A stretch of DNA of 28,642 bases, taken from a virus. Of the stretch, positions 14,661 to 22,743 are shown piece after piece. Location: positions 1 through 28,642 of the IMG/VR virus record IMGVR_UViG_3300027600_000098, one strand, 5' to 3'. Below the pieces are notes generated by a model. That model was not told the DNA's origin, made no database searches, and saw only the letters and a list, made by a program, of their open reading frames with translations. The position numbers and the translations under genes were made by a program. Each line of letters begins with the position of its first letter. The stretch's first letter is position 1.

Positions 14661-15220
14661 TTAAATCCCACCGCCATGTATCTATAAAAATGTCCGCACT
14701 TCAGCATACCTGCATACTGTGGATCTTTAATACTGTTGATTGTTAAGAATTCTTCTAGATTATCAGCAATACGAACATGCTCAGGATTAACTAGATTATT
14801 TCCTTGCACGATATATTTAGTCCCCGTAGGAATGGAGTTCCACCAAGCATCATAAACTTCTTGTGTCACATGTTCGGAACTGGTATTGATAACTAAATCG
14901 GGATATGGATAATTTAGTGGCATACCATTTCGCATGTCGTGCTGACGGAATGTGATATCGTGATAGCACTCATCGATAGCAGCAAATACCTTTTTACATT
15001 CAGAGTCGATGTCCGTGGTTAGAATTTTCGCATCAGGAAACTTGTGGGCAATAAACTGTGCAAGAACTCCGTACCATCCACCAAAAATTACAATAGAGCT
15101 ATCAAGAGGAGTTACATGTTCCAGTAACCATTTCTTACTTTCGATCTGACTATCCCAAAAGTTCTCAGAAAATCTGTATGCATTTTCTGGATTATTACGG
15201 ATATATTGCATCCATAGCAT
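14657..15220 (-). CDS. Class I SAM-dependent methyltransferase-like protein
   Basis: About 187 residues from the ATG at 15220; a GTG at 15241 is also possible and neither has a strong ribosome binding site. It opens with IRNNPENAYRFSENFWDSQI, then motif I is degenerate (SSIVIFGGWYGVLAQFIAHKF), followed by the acidic end of strand 2 (TTDID) and DLVINTSSEHV, where a conserved NT/NP-type strand 4 would lie. Proteins of this form in T4-like marine phages are annotated as methyltransferases. The target may be a small molecule or a product of the following radical SAM enzymes. It is the first enzyme of the operon. Confidence 0.75.
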   Translation of the reverse strand: MLWMQYIRNNPENAYRFSENFWDSQIESKKWLLEHVTPLDSSIVIFGGWYGVLAQFIAHKFPDAKILTTDIDSECKKVFAAIDECYHDITFRQHDMRNGMPLNYPYPDLVINTSSEHVTQEVYDAWWNSIPTGTKYIVQGNNLVNPEHVRIADNLEEFLTINSIKDPQYAGMLKCGHFYRYMAVGFK

Positions 15221-15233
15221 TACAACATCAAAA

Positions 15234-15635
15234 TTAACCACGGCGCATCTTCGCAATCTCCAAAATTTGTTCATCATTGATAACAGGCACAGCATTACTC
15301 TTATGTAGAACACTGATGCCCTTGATAAGTGTGCCCGTATAGACTTTTTCTTTACGAGTATAGTTTACACCAATACCATCGCCAGAAGGATATTTTTGCC
15401 GGTGGTCACTGACTTCATATTTAGGCAGAGGTGTACCACGCAACTTGGGTTTATAATTACCTTGACGATATTGCACATATTCGTCGAAGGTCTTGGTGGT
15501 TGAACCGATGCGCTTCATATGCTTGTTGTATTCTACCCAATCCTGGGAATACCGTGCAGTCACACCTTTGTTAGAAGTCTTGCGCTTCTTGGTGTTAGTG
15601 GTAGTGAAAGCATGTGACATAAGTTGCATAGACAT
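15234..15635 (-). CDS. Conserved T4-like phage protein, first gene of the operon (133 aa)
   Basis: 133 residues, strongly basic in the first half (TKKRKTSNKG, YNKHMKRIGS) and then YRQGNYKPKLRGTPLPKYEV, KYPSGDGIGVNYTRKEKVYTG and SNAVPVINDEQILEIAKMRRG. The KYTGT..GI..LHKSNAVPV-type ending is familiar from T4-like cyanophages, but no function is known. No cysteine and no membrane segment. AAGGA lies seven bases before the ATG at 15635, and a consensus sigma70-like promoter is 30 bases upstream, so this gene opens the radical SAM operon. It may not be functionally related to it. Confidence 0.8.
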   Translation of the reverse strand: MSMQLMSHAFTTTNTKKRKTSNKGVTARYSQDWVEYNKHMKRIGSTTKTFDEYVQYRQGNYKPKLRGTPLPKYEVSDHRQKYPSGDGIGVNYTRKEKVYTGTLIKGISVLHKSNAVPVINDEQILEIAKMRRG

Positions 15636-15665
15636 AATAAAATCCTTTTTCTAACTCAACATACT

Positions 15666-15694
15666 CTTATACCCTATTACGGTAGATATGTCAA
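15666..15694 (-). promoter_or_regulatory. Sigma70-like promoter of the radical SAM operon
   Basis: TTGACA (15694-15689), 17-base spacer, TATAAG (15671-15666) on the minus strand. It is back to back with the plus-strand promoter at 15729-15757; both have AGGG immediately before the -10. The leader is about 25 bases with AAGGA. Confidence 0.85.
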
Positions 15695-15728
15695 GCGAAA
15701 AATTATTATAATTTATGAATAAAGATAC

Positions 15729-15757
15729 TTGACATTTTCAACAAACTAGGGTATAGT
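15729..15757 (+). promoter_or_regulatory. Sigma70-like promoter for the two small plus-strand genes
   Basis: TTGACA (15729-15734), 17-base spacer, TATAGT (15752-15757), a near-consensus promoter. The predicted start near 15764 leaves a leader of about 18 bases that contains GGAG before the ATG at 15782. Confidence 0.85.
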
Positions 15758-15781
15758 GAATATATTGTGATGGAGAATGTG

Positions 15782-15976
15782 ATGACTGTTGATGTAATCT
15801 CTCGTGAAGAAGAATTGTTAGAACTCCTCGGAATTCCGTGGAATGGTTGGGGATATGAACTTGAAGAGTTCGCTCAAATAAACTTCGAACTCGAAGCGAA
15901 TGGTGTTCCCACTTATAAATCATTCGAGGAATACCTCGAATCCCGTGTTAAATATAAGCAAAGGATGGCAGCATAA
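15782..15976 (+). CDS. Small acidic phage protein (64 aa)
   Basis: 64 residues from the ATG at 15782, chosen because GGAG lies six bases before it; upstream GTG and ATG codons would fall on the predicted transcription start. It is acidic and helical: SREEELLELLGIPWNGWGYE, then FAQINFELEANGVPTY and FEEYLESRVKYKQRMAA. No family is recognised. It sits directly behind a strong early-type promoter, which is typical of phage host-takeover peptides (inference). Its TAA shares a base with the next ATG. Confidence 0.7.
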   Translation: MTVDVISREEELLELLGIPWNGWGYELEEFAQINFELEANGVPTYKSFEEYLESRVKYKQRMAA

Positions 15977-16146
15977 TGTCTACATCTATTCACGATCAGG
16001 AACTCGATGAGCACTTCGGTCGAGTTGAAAGCGAACTCAACACACAAGAAGTAACAGAAACTCCTGTTGTGTTTTTCCGATTCAACGAGGAAAAGGACAA
16101 CCCACTACTTACTTGGCCGTGGCACGGTAAACCCCATCGAAGTTAG
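15976..16146 (+). CDS. Small phage protein overlapping the cyclase gene end (56 aa)
   Basis: A 56-codon frame starts at the A of the preceding TAA (TAATG coupling) and ends with TAG at 16144-16146. It is acidic at first (HDQELDEHFGRVESELNTQE) and ends with WPWHGKPHRS. The last 38 bases run antisense through the 3' end of the cyclase gene. Coupling and promoter support translation; the tail may be an accident of a lost stop codon. Function unknown. Confidence 0.6.
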   Translation: MSTSIHDQELDEHFGRVESELNTQEVTETPVVFFRFNEEKDNPLLTWPWHGKPHRS

Positions 16147-18160
16147 CAGGAGGTTCGCCCTCCATGCGCTCTAGCATCATGTCATAGTAATTTACCAACT
16201 CTCCTTGCCAGCACTTCTTTAAGTCGCTGGCAAACTTTTTAGCAACTTCCCAGTTTCCGCTACGGTAAAATCCTAAGAATTTCTTATGTTGTAATTCGCC
16301 AGCAGCATCAAAGAACGGGAATGCTGTATATATTCTAGCAGGTTCTGTCTTACCCTTCACAGCAATCAGATCAAGTTCTACTACTTGGTATACATCCCCA
16401 ACCAATTCGGCAGTTTGCGGTCCGAGGACGAGTTTGACTCCATAAGGTTTGGATTGACCTTCCAGACGAGCAGCCAGATTAACGCCATCACCCAAGCAAG
16501 TATAGTCAAAACGCTGAGTGCTGCCCATATTACCAACAACCACAGTGGCAGTGTTAATACCAAGACCCATCCCAAAAGCGGGCACACCTTCTCCTTTAAT
16601 TTCGTCATTGAAAGTCTCCAAATCTTTTAGCATCTGAAAGGCAGTTCTTACTGCATCTAACGCATGTTTATTATTATCCAACGGTGCATTCCAGAATGCC
16701 ATCTGAGCATCGCCGATATACTTGTCTAGTGTTCCCTTGTTCTCAAGGATTGCTCTTGTCATCACTGTCATGTAGCGATTCATAATCTTTGTCAGACCTT
16801 GAACATCTTCTCCGTAGTGTTCCGAGATAGTTGTAAAACCACGAACGTCTGTGAACATAATCGACAGTTCTCTAGAGTCACCACCAAGTGTCAGAAGTTC
16901 TGGTTGTCTTTGTAACTGAGCAACGAGATCTGGTGACAGATAGGTTCCGAACTGTTTCTTAATTTGCTGCTTCTGTAGATATTCAGAAATATACTTCGCG
17001 GTAAAGATGTGAATGTAGATAAGAGCAATAGCAAATATGTTAAATGTTACATCGAACAGAATACCTTTGCTTGCGAACAGATAAACAGGTAGATAGAAAT
17101 ATCCACCGAGTAAAACAGCAATATAAATTATAGAGAATTTAAAACGCGAAAGAATAATCAATGCCAGAGCAAGACCAAGAAAAGCCGCAAGATCCGCAAG
17201 TTGACTCCACACAGGAATCGACACAGAGTCTCCATTTATCAGAGTTTCAAGAATACTCGCCTGAAGGACGTGGGGATGTTGCGCACCTGATGGAGTCGCT
17301 ACAGGGTTCGCAATTCCAGCAGCAGTTACGCCAAGAATTACAATTTTCCCATCAAGACGAGGAATATCAGAACCTAATTCAACAGATGGAAATACGTAAT
17401 TGGGATTAATGAACGTTCTTCCATATTCATCTGTTTTAATGGTTTCAAACGAAGGAATACGTAATGCCTCAACTCCCGTCTGATTTATCTTCGCTTGATA
17501 CGAAGGATCTCCAGCAGCAACACGCAGCATCTCTAGGGCAAATGCGGGATAGTATTCGCCAGATGATTGCGCTAGAAGAGGAACTCGCCTTACGACCCCA
17601 TCAGTCTCAGGTAGGGTTGATGTTATCCCAACACCGACAGCGGCTTCTTGAAGAGATGAGATATTACTTAGAACGCATGGATATTGAGGAAGAAATTCGG
17701 TTGCTTCTCCATCGCCGACTACGGCAACGCCTGTTTTCCGAATTGTCGCACTTGCCCGTGAACAAGAGTCGCTTACCGTCTGACTGAGAACAACTGGATA
17801 CTGATTTAAGGTATCCGCAAGAACTCGATCAGTCCCCATCCGATCAGACTCAGGCATAAGTATAGTGCTACCAACAAGAGTAGCCCCTCTAGAATAAATG
17901 TCGCTAATAATTTGAGCATGGACCTCACGTGGAAACGGCCACTGACCATATTTCTCAATTGCTTTCTCCCCAATATTAACAGTTACAATTTGTTCAGATT
18001 GCGTCGGTGAACCGAGCATCAAATAATCATAAAACTTCAATCTTGTGGATTCAACCAAGTATGGGTTTGCTAGTTTTACTGTTAACAATACCGCAAAAGT
18101 AATCAGTGCCAACCATGGCGAGAGTAAAACTTTTTTAGTTTTTTGTATAAGAGTATCCAT
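16109..18160 (-). CDS. CHASE2-domain class III adenylate cyclase, membrane bound
   Basis: 683 residues. One transmembrane segment (about 15-33) is followed by an extracytoplasmic CHASE2 sensor (about 37-315, with VTVNIGEKAIEKYGQWPFPRE and LDGKIVILGVTAAG), three transmembrane segments (about 318-338, 343-364, 370-388), a short helical linker and a cyclase domain (about 425-615). All key residues are visible: metal aspartates D438 (IMFTDVRGF) and D484 (YIGDAQMAF), purine-selecting K480 and T554 (FDYTCLGD), and transition-state N561 and R565 (GVNLAARLE). The K/T pair predicts ATP as substrate, so the product would be cAMP. It is the last gene of the curli-type operon and overlaps the previous gene by 26 bases. 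CHASE2 cyclases occur near FecR-domain genes in proteobacteria; a viral copy is striking. Confidence 0.95.
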   Translation of the reverse strand: MDTLIQKTKKVLLSPWLALITFAVLLTVKLANPYLVESTRLKFYDYLMLGSPTQSEQIVTVNIGEKAIEKYGQWPFPREVHAQIISDIYSRGATLVGSTILMPESDRMGTDRVLADTLNQYPVVLSQTVSDSCSRASATIRKTGVAVVGDGEATEFLPQYPCVLSNISSLQEAAVGVGITSTLPETDGVVRRVPLLAQSSGEYYPAFALEMLRVAAGDPSYQAKINQTGVEALRIPSFETIKTDEYGRTFINPNYVFPSVELGSDIPRLDGKIVILGVTAAGIANPVATPSGAQHPHVLQASILETLINGDSVSIPVWSQLADLAAFLGLALALIILSRFKFSIIYIAVLLGGYFYLPVYLFASKGILFDVTFNIFAIALIYIHIFTAKYISEYLQKQQIKKQFGTYLSPDLVAQLQRQPELLTLGGDSRELSIMFTDVRGFTTISEHYGEDVQGLTKIMNRYMTVMTRAILENKGTLDKYIGDAQMAFWNAPLDNNKHALDAVRTAFQMLKDLETFNDEIKGEGVPAFGMGLGINTATVVVGNMGSTQRFDYTCLGDGVNLAARLEGQSKPYGVKLVLGPQTAELVGDVYQVVELDLIAVKGKTEPARIYTAFPFFDAAGELQHKKFLGFYRSGNWEVAKKFASDLKKCWQGELVNYYDMMLERMEGEPPANFDGVYRATAK

Positions 18161-19589
18161 TACATGGTCCAGTTGTGCATGTTATTTCCATTTTCGCAGA
18201 GTCGGTGGCAGTCAAGTTATTTTGTGTGACAGTTACACCGATTCCAGGACTATTTAGTAAAAGTTGAAATTGCTTTGCAAAAGCACCTATTTGAGTAACA
18301 GATGCAGTAACTCCACCGAATGGTGCGCTGATATCTAAAAAGTGGTTAGCACTTCCTTGTTGTAAGGTACTGATATTATTAGAGTTTCCTAAAGCATTGA
18401 TAAACAATGATTTTCCTCCAGCATCTTTTTGTTGTGCTGAGATTTGATTGCCTAAACCATTAGTGATTATCTCGGCATATTTGCTGCCTTGTTGTTGTGT
18501 TAAGGAGACTACGTTGTTATTACCAGTAACTGAAACTTCTGCCAAGTTCTTACCGATTGGAGTTGTTGTCGTTCCTTGGTTGATAGTAACACTGTTGCCG
18601 CTGCCATTAATCGTCATTGCTTGCGCACCATTCACGCCACGAATTTGATTCTGCTTAGAGAACTGTTCGATGTAAACAGAATTACTAGAACCAGTTACGT
18701 TGAGGTAAATGGAGTTTTGCGTAATCGCATTTGTTTGATTAATCTTCAATGATTGATTGGCACTAATTGCTGCCAATGGATATGTCGGAGAAGGAGGTTC
18801 AGGCGCAGGAGGTGGTGGGGCAGAAGAACCTGCGTTTGGTTCGACAGGAGTAAACGTTGCTCCATTCAGCGAGGTTGTGCCTTGCATCTGATCGATAAAC
18901 AGAATTGGTGACAATGCGGTATCACCAAGATTGAACGAAGCGAATCCTAGAAGATAATTACCATCGGCAGGAACTGTGAAGACTGCGACTTGCCAACCAG
19001 TAGCGCCGTAAGATCCCACAGAATAGTTACCAGTGCCTTCGTTTGTAAATCCAAGCAGCGCAAAATTTTGAATTTGCCCATTAATCGTTGGAGTTCCTGG
19101 ACCACCAGTTAATGTAATCATTGAACCATCATTGTATGGAACATAATCGGTTGAAACATATTGCCAAGCATAACTATATGTCGTACCTGCTTGTAGAAAT
19201 ATTGTCCTACTAATCGAAGTTGCATTGGTAGGATTCATATTACCATTTGCGTAGATGGTATTTCTAATAGAGGTAATTGTGGAACCTGTCAATCCCAAAG
19301 TAGTCATCGCTCCGTCAAAACTAGGAGAACCGTCGCCTGCTTGTAGAGAGACCATGTATGAACCATATGGAGTAACAGTCCAGCACTTGCCGTCACCTGG
19401 ACAGTAGTTAGTCATACCAGTTGTAACTTGTGCACCAGAACCACTATCGCTCCAAGAAGTTCTTGCGGTAGTTGAACCGTTGCTCACTGTCCAACCAGTA
19501 TAGTTACCATTCTCAAAACCGTAGTTTGTAACTTGCGCGAATGCTGGGATTGTGAAAAATAATAGAAATAGAGCGATTAGTTTTTTCAT
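18135..19589 (-). CDS. Secreted protein with N-terminal lectin-like domain and C-terminal curlin repeats
   Basis: 484 residues. A signal peptide (MKKLIALFLLFFTIPAFA) is followed by a beta-rich domain from about 20 to 245 beginning VTNYGFENGNYTGWTV, the opening of carbohydrate-binding or PEP-CTERM-type jelly rolls, then a proline linker (SSAPPPPAPEPPSP). Residues 275-480 hold about eight Asn/Gln-rich repeats such as SSNSVYIEQFSKQNQI, GSGNSVTINQG, GNNNVVSLTQQQGSKYAEII and LGNQISAQQ, resembling curlin strands. The protein could join an amyloid-like fibre through the repeats and display the lectin-like head. The ATG shares ATGA with the FecR gene stop. Exported through CsgG is an inference from context. 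Confidence 0.8.
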   Translation of the reverse strand: MKKLIALFLLFFTIPAFAQVTNYGFENGNYTGWTVSNGSTTARTSWSDSGSGAQVTTGMTNYCPGDGKCWTVTPYGSYMVSLQAGDGSPSFDGAMTTLGLTGSTITSIRNTIYANGNMNPTNATSISRTIFLQAGTTYSYAWQYVSTDYVPYNDGSMITLTGGPGTPTINGQIQNFALLGFTNEGTGNYSVGSYGATGWQVAVFTVPADGNYLLGFASFNLGDTALSPILFIDQMQGTTSLNGATFTPVEPNAGSSAPPPPAPEPPSPTYPLAAISANQSLKINQTNAITQNSIYLNVTGSSNSVYIEQFSKQNQIRGVNGAQAMTINGSGNSVTINQGTTTTPIGKNLAEVSVTGNNNVVSLTQQQGSKYAEIITNGLGNQISAQQKDAGGKSLFINALGNSNNISTLQQGSANHFLDISAPFGGVTASVTQIGAFAKQFQLLLNSPGIGVTVTQNNLTATDSAKMEITCTTGPCNGYSYTKN

Positions 19590-20731
19590 CTTGCACCTGT
19601 TTCTTGTATCACAGTGATATTACCCTGTGGTCTACCCGTTCCAGATGTTGTCCACTTATCGTCCATAAAGTTATAGGCATCCACTAATCCGTTTTGAACA
19701 GATACGACTTGCGCTTCCGTTCCTTTTTCTAACCAGATAGTAATTGCCTGTTGTTTATCATCCGACAATCGAGTATACACCCAACCAACCTGGACATTCT
19801 TTTTGAATGTTGGTGATACATTAGTATAGATTGTTTCTGTTGGTTTGCTACCTTCATTAAATTCAGCAAAAACGTCTAGTAGTTCTTGAGGTGTTGCTGG
19901 ACGAAGCATAGCAACCGTAACTTGTTCTACGCTATCATTTGTTCCAGCGTCTGGGTCTTTGTTATCATCCGATGCTGCTTTAGAAGGATTGGTAAACTTC
20001 TTTAAACTATCTCTAGCAAGTTGAAGCAAACTTTGACCGTCATCTGTTTCCAGCGGAACGATTTGAACATTGTTATCCAACGCCTTCATCAAAGGATTGA
20101 TAACTACTGGTGGAGCAGGAGGAGCAAAGTTGTTTTCTACAACTGTTGCTTGAAATGGTTGGTTTAACGTAACTACGCCAGATGCTGTGATGACATCAAT
20201 TGCCCCATTGGGACAGTCCGCAGTTTGTTTTGTGATGTCTAATTCGTTGTAGCATTCGGGAACCAGCACGACCGTAGAACGACCTGCCTCATCAACCGAC
20301 ATAACGAAGTCTGTGCCACGAACTGCGATAGTGGCAGTTGGTGTGCGAATGTTTACGCCTCGTGGGTTTGTTTTTGCGACTTTGCCTGACGCATATCTAA
20401 CTGTTCCAAGAGCAACTCGTAACCCGAGTTTGCCTTTTGATTTCCCTCCACCATCATACACAAAGTCATCCACAAGAAGTCGCGAGTTTTCTGTAATATT
20501 AACTGTAGTCGAGTCATTAAATGTAATCCTAAATCTACCTTGAGAGTTGGTAGAAATTGTGTCCATCTTTTCTACGCCAGCACCTTTAGATGCTACTGTA
20601 GTCTTGGCGCCACGCTTAATAGCACCACCTCCTCTGAAATCTGTTATCGACCCAATACCAGCAAAGGCAGGAGTCGATAACAGAAAAATCAGTAGAAGAT
20701 TAGTGACCAGTTTTGATATTAAACGTGCCAT
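19586..20731 (-). CDS. Secreted FecR-domain protein
   Basis: 381 residues from the ATG at 20731 (the longer GTG start adds four residues). A signal peptide ends near STPAFA-GIG. The FecR core is visible: GRFRITFNDSTTVNITENSRL, LRVALGTVRYASGK and NIRTPTATIAVRGTDFVMSV, followed by VVLVPECYNEL. FecR domains in the periplasm sense or bind envelope ligands, but here there is no transmembrane anchor, as in the stand-alone secreted type. A proline patch (FAPPAPPVV) and a C-terminal region of unknown fold follow. It lies between the curlin-like protein and the lectin-like protein and just upstream of the cyclase, so it may be a matrix or sensor component. Two cysteines (CYNEL, DCPNG) may form a disulfide. 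Confidence 0.88.
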   Translation of the reverse strand: MARLISKLVTNLLLIFLLSTPAFAGIGSITDFRGGGAIKRGAKTTVASKGAGVEKMDTISTNSQGRFRITFNDSTTVNITENSRLLVDDFVYDGGGKSKGKLGLRVALGTVRYASGKVAKTNPRGVNIRTPTATIAVRGTDFVMSVDEAGRSTVVLVPECYNELDITKQTADCPNGAIDVITASGVVTLNQPFQATVVENNFAPPAPPVVINPLMKALDNNVQIVPLETDDGQSLLQLARDSLKKFTNPSKAASDDNKDPDAGTNDSVEQVTVAMLRPATPQELLDVFAEFNEGSKPTETIYTNVSPTFKKNVQVGWVYTRLSDDKQQAITIWLEKGTEAQVVSVQNGLVDAYNFMDDKWTTSGTGRPQGNITVIQETGAR

Positions 20732-21473
20732 TTGATCCCACACTGTTAATATTAATCACAGTCTCAGAAACACCATACTGTTGCGTTGTTACAGTGTTTA
20801 GTGAACCTGTTAGATTTACATATAGTGAGTGACCGAATGTTCCGCCAGTACCAGTTTGTGTAACATCAAAGTCATTGTAGTTGCCTGTCACCAGAATTGT
20901 TTGTGACGCATTTGGTGATAGCGCATCCATGTTGATTGTGTTATTGTTGCCGTTGAAATCCATAGAGTTGCGGATATTAGCACCCGAACCACGGAAAACA
21001 AACGAGTTGTTATTACCAGTGAACTTGGCATTCATGTCGAGTTGATTACATGAGGAATCAGTAACTTCAGTTCCACAACGGATAGTAGCAGTGTTCAAAT
21101 CGCCAATTTGACGAATTGTTACATCGGCGATTCCTTGTGCTCCTGTGTCGGATACGACACCCATATAAAGTTGGTTTCCATTGCCTGTCTGTATTGCGAT
21201 AACGCTTTGGTTATCACCACGTAGGTAAACAGGATCAAGAGTGGAACCGATAACGTTAGCAGTGCCAGTTTGAACGACATTAACATCTACGTTACCCCCT
21301 TGTTGATCAATGTATACCTTATTTGTTGTTGCAACAGTATTCGCTTCTGTTTCATTTGGCGAAGTTGTTACAATTGCTGGAGGAGTTGGTGCTGTTGGTA
21401 GCACTGTTTGTGCAGTCACTGATGTTCCATAACAAAGAGCAGCGCCAACTAATAAAAACTTACTTAGTTTCAT
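20700..21473 (-). CDS. Secreted curlin-repeat protein (CsgA/CsgB-like)
   Basis: 257 residues from the ATG at 21473, chosen because a signal peptide follows it directly (MKLSKFLLVGAALCYGTSVTA). After a Pro/Thr-rich stretch come about seven beta-strand repeats rich in N, Q and G: VYIDQQGGNVDVNVVQTGTAN, QSVIAIQTGNGNQLYM, ADVTIRQIGDLNTATI, FTGNNNSFVFRG, FNGNNNTINMD, VTGNYNDFDVTQTG and LTGSLNTVTTQQYG. Spacing and Asn/Gln ladders fit curlin, the amyloid subunit of curli, though the repeats are less regular than in E. coli. It starts 14 bases before the end of csgG. It is likely the main secreted amyloid-like subunit. Confidence 0.82.
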   Translation of the reverse strand: MKLSKFLLVGAALCYGTSVTAQTVLPTAPTPPAIVTTSPNETEANTVATTNKVYIDQQGGNVDVNVVQTGTANVIGSTLDPVYLRGDNQSVIAIQTGNGNQLYMGVVSDTGAQGIADVTIRQIGDLNTATIRCGTEVTDSSCNQLDMNAKFTGNNNSFVFRGSGANIRNSMDFNGNNNTINMDALSPNASQTILVTGNYNDFDVTQTGTGGTFGHSLYVNLTGSLNTVTTQQYGVSETVININSVGSNGTFNIKTGH

Positions 21474-22284
21474 TTGTTGTTTCCTTTTGTTTGAATCTCC
21501 ATAGACTCTTTCTTTCACCATCCTTGATTAACTCAACAACGGCCGTTTCTATGGCAGAACGTATCGCATAACTACCTGCTTCATTACTTGTTTGTTGTCC
21601 ATCAAATTCAAATGCTTTAGTCGCCATGTCGAAAAATGTGAATGCAGTTACCCCCTCGGAAGTAGAGAGAACAGTTTTCTCTACAGTAACCGAATTGAGA
21701 ACTTCGCCAGTCTGGACAGAAACTAGACGAAGACTAACTGTAACTTGGTCTTGTGTATATTGCTGGTATGGACCGACGCCAAGGAATCTAGCACCAGTAC
21801 CACCAGTTTTAATGTTAGAGTTATAATCAATGATACCACCTTCAATGATGATACCTGCAACCTTTAGTGGTGGAAGAGGTTCAGCAGCTTCTCCTGAAAT
21901 CTGTTCGCGCATCTGTCGAACAAGTTGGCGTTCTTTAATCAGCGAGTCAATACCGACACGCTCCACAGGAATGAACCACTTGCCACCTCCTGTATCTTGT
22001 AATGTCTTAATCAAATACGCATCTGCACCTTGAGTTACCGCAGTTGAGAAACTTGCAAGAGTTGAAGATGGTTTACGTTGACCAGTTCTATCAGTAAACG
22101 AATACAGCGCGATAGGAATTGGTTGACCATCTAACTCAGGAAGATTCTTGAATAGTTTTGGATTTGCAAAACGCTTGACTTCCGCGTCATCTCTAAAGAG
22201 ATATGATTGGTTGGCAGTAGGATGAAGCGCACCAACACAACCAGAAAGAACAAGCAAAAGCGGAAGGAGAACTAATTTTTTCAT
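21460..22284 (-). CDS. csgG: CsgG, outer-membrane curli secretion channel
   Basis: 274 residues, against 277 in E. coli. A lipoprotein signal with lipobox LSGC puts the lipidated cysteine at residue 16. Conserved blocks follow: IPIALYSFTDRTGQRKPSS, STAVTQGADAYLIKTLQD, WFIPVERVGIDSLIKERQLV, GGIIDYNSNIKTGGTGARFLG and DQVTVSLRLVSVQTGEVLNS, each with a clear match in E. coli CsgG. The protein forms a nonameric beta-barrel pore that releases unfolded curli subunits. The gene follows csgF with a nine-base gap holding AAGGAGA. Keeping CsgG and CsgF together indicates selection for working secretion in the host. Confidence 0.95.
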   Translation of the reverse strand: MKKLVLLPLLLVLSGCVGALHPTANQSYLFRDDAEVKRFANPKLFKNLPELDGQPIPIALYSFTDRTGQRKPSSTLASFSTAVTQGADAYLIKTLQDTGGGKWFIPVERVGIDSLIKERQLVRQMREQISGEAAEPLPPLKVAGIIIEGGIIDYNSNIKTGGTGARFLGVGPYQQYTQDQVTVSLRLVSVQTGEVLNSVTVEKTVLSTSEGVTAFTFFDMATKAFEFDGQQTSNEAGSYAIRSAIETAVVELIKDGERKSLWRFKQKETTNETK

Positions 22285-22293
22285 AACGTCTCC

Positions 22294-22743
22294 TTAGAAT
22301 GCGAACGTAGCAATAGGAACGACAACAACCGTAGTATTGCCATTCTTATCGACTACTGTTAGAGTAACTTCAGTACCAGTCTTGACGTAACTCACGGAAT
22401 TACCATCAAGATTAAATGTTCCTGTGGTTGCTGTTCCGCCTTCTGCGAACAGATTGTTTGAAAGTTGTGTGGCAAGTTGAGCATAAACCTGAGAGGTAAA
22501 CAATGCCATGAATTTAGCAAGAGGAGTATTTGCTGCCTCTGCTCGTATCAGTGCGGCTTTTGCTGCTTCTGCATCTTTGATTGCCTGTTCCCGCGAACGC
22601 TCTTGCGCATCGATTGACTGCACATGCGAAGACCACCCATACCCAGTAAAGGAAGGTGATTTAAACTGTTGAACAATTGGGTCCGCAAATGCAGGACTAC
22701 TTAGACTTAGTAGCACCAGGAGCATCGTCGCTCGTTTTAGCAT
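22294..22743 (-). CDS. csgF: CsgF, curli secretion gating and nucleation factor
   Basis: 149 residues with a signal peptide ending SSPAFA-DP. In E. coli the mature N-terminus (QFRNPNFGG) plugs the CsgG pore; here it is QQFKSPSFTGYGWSSHVQSID, a clear counterpart. A helix with DAEAAKAALIRAEAAN follows, then FMALFTSQVYAQLATQLSNNLF and a C-terminal beta part (GNSVSYVKTGTEVTLTVVDK, NGNTTVVVVPIATF) as in CsgF. AAGGA lies eight bases before the ATG. Its start overlaps the tail of a possible 45-residue frame upstream. CsgE is not seen in the window and may be supplied by the host or dispensable. Confidence 0.88.
   Translation of the reverse strand: MLKRATMLLVLLSLSSPAFADPIVQQFKSPSFTGYGWSSHVQSIDAQERSREQAIKDAEAAKAALIRAEAANTPLAKFMALFTSQVYAQLATQLSNNLFAEGGTATTGTFNLDGNSVSYVKTGTEVTLTVVDKNGNTTVVVVPIATFAF

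Noticed and set aside
17161-17787. Two Gln-rich plus-strand frames inside the cyclase gene
   Set aside because: They are antisense shadows of an intact, well-conserved CHASE2 coding region; the glutamine richness comes from the opposite-strand leucine and cysteine-poor codons, with no promoter or coupling.
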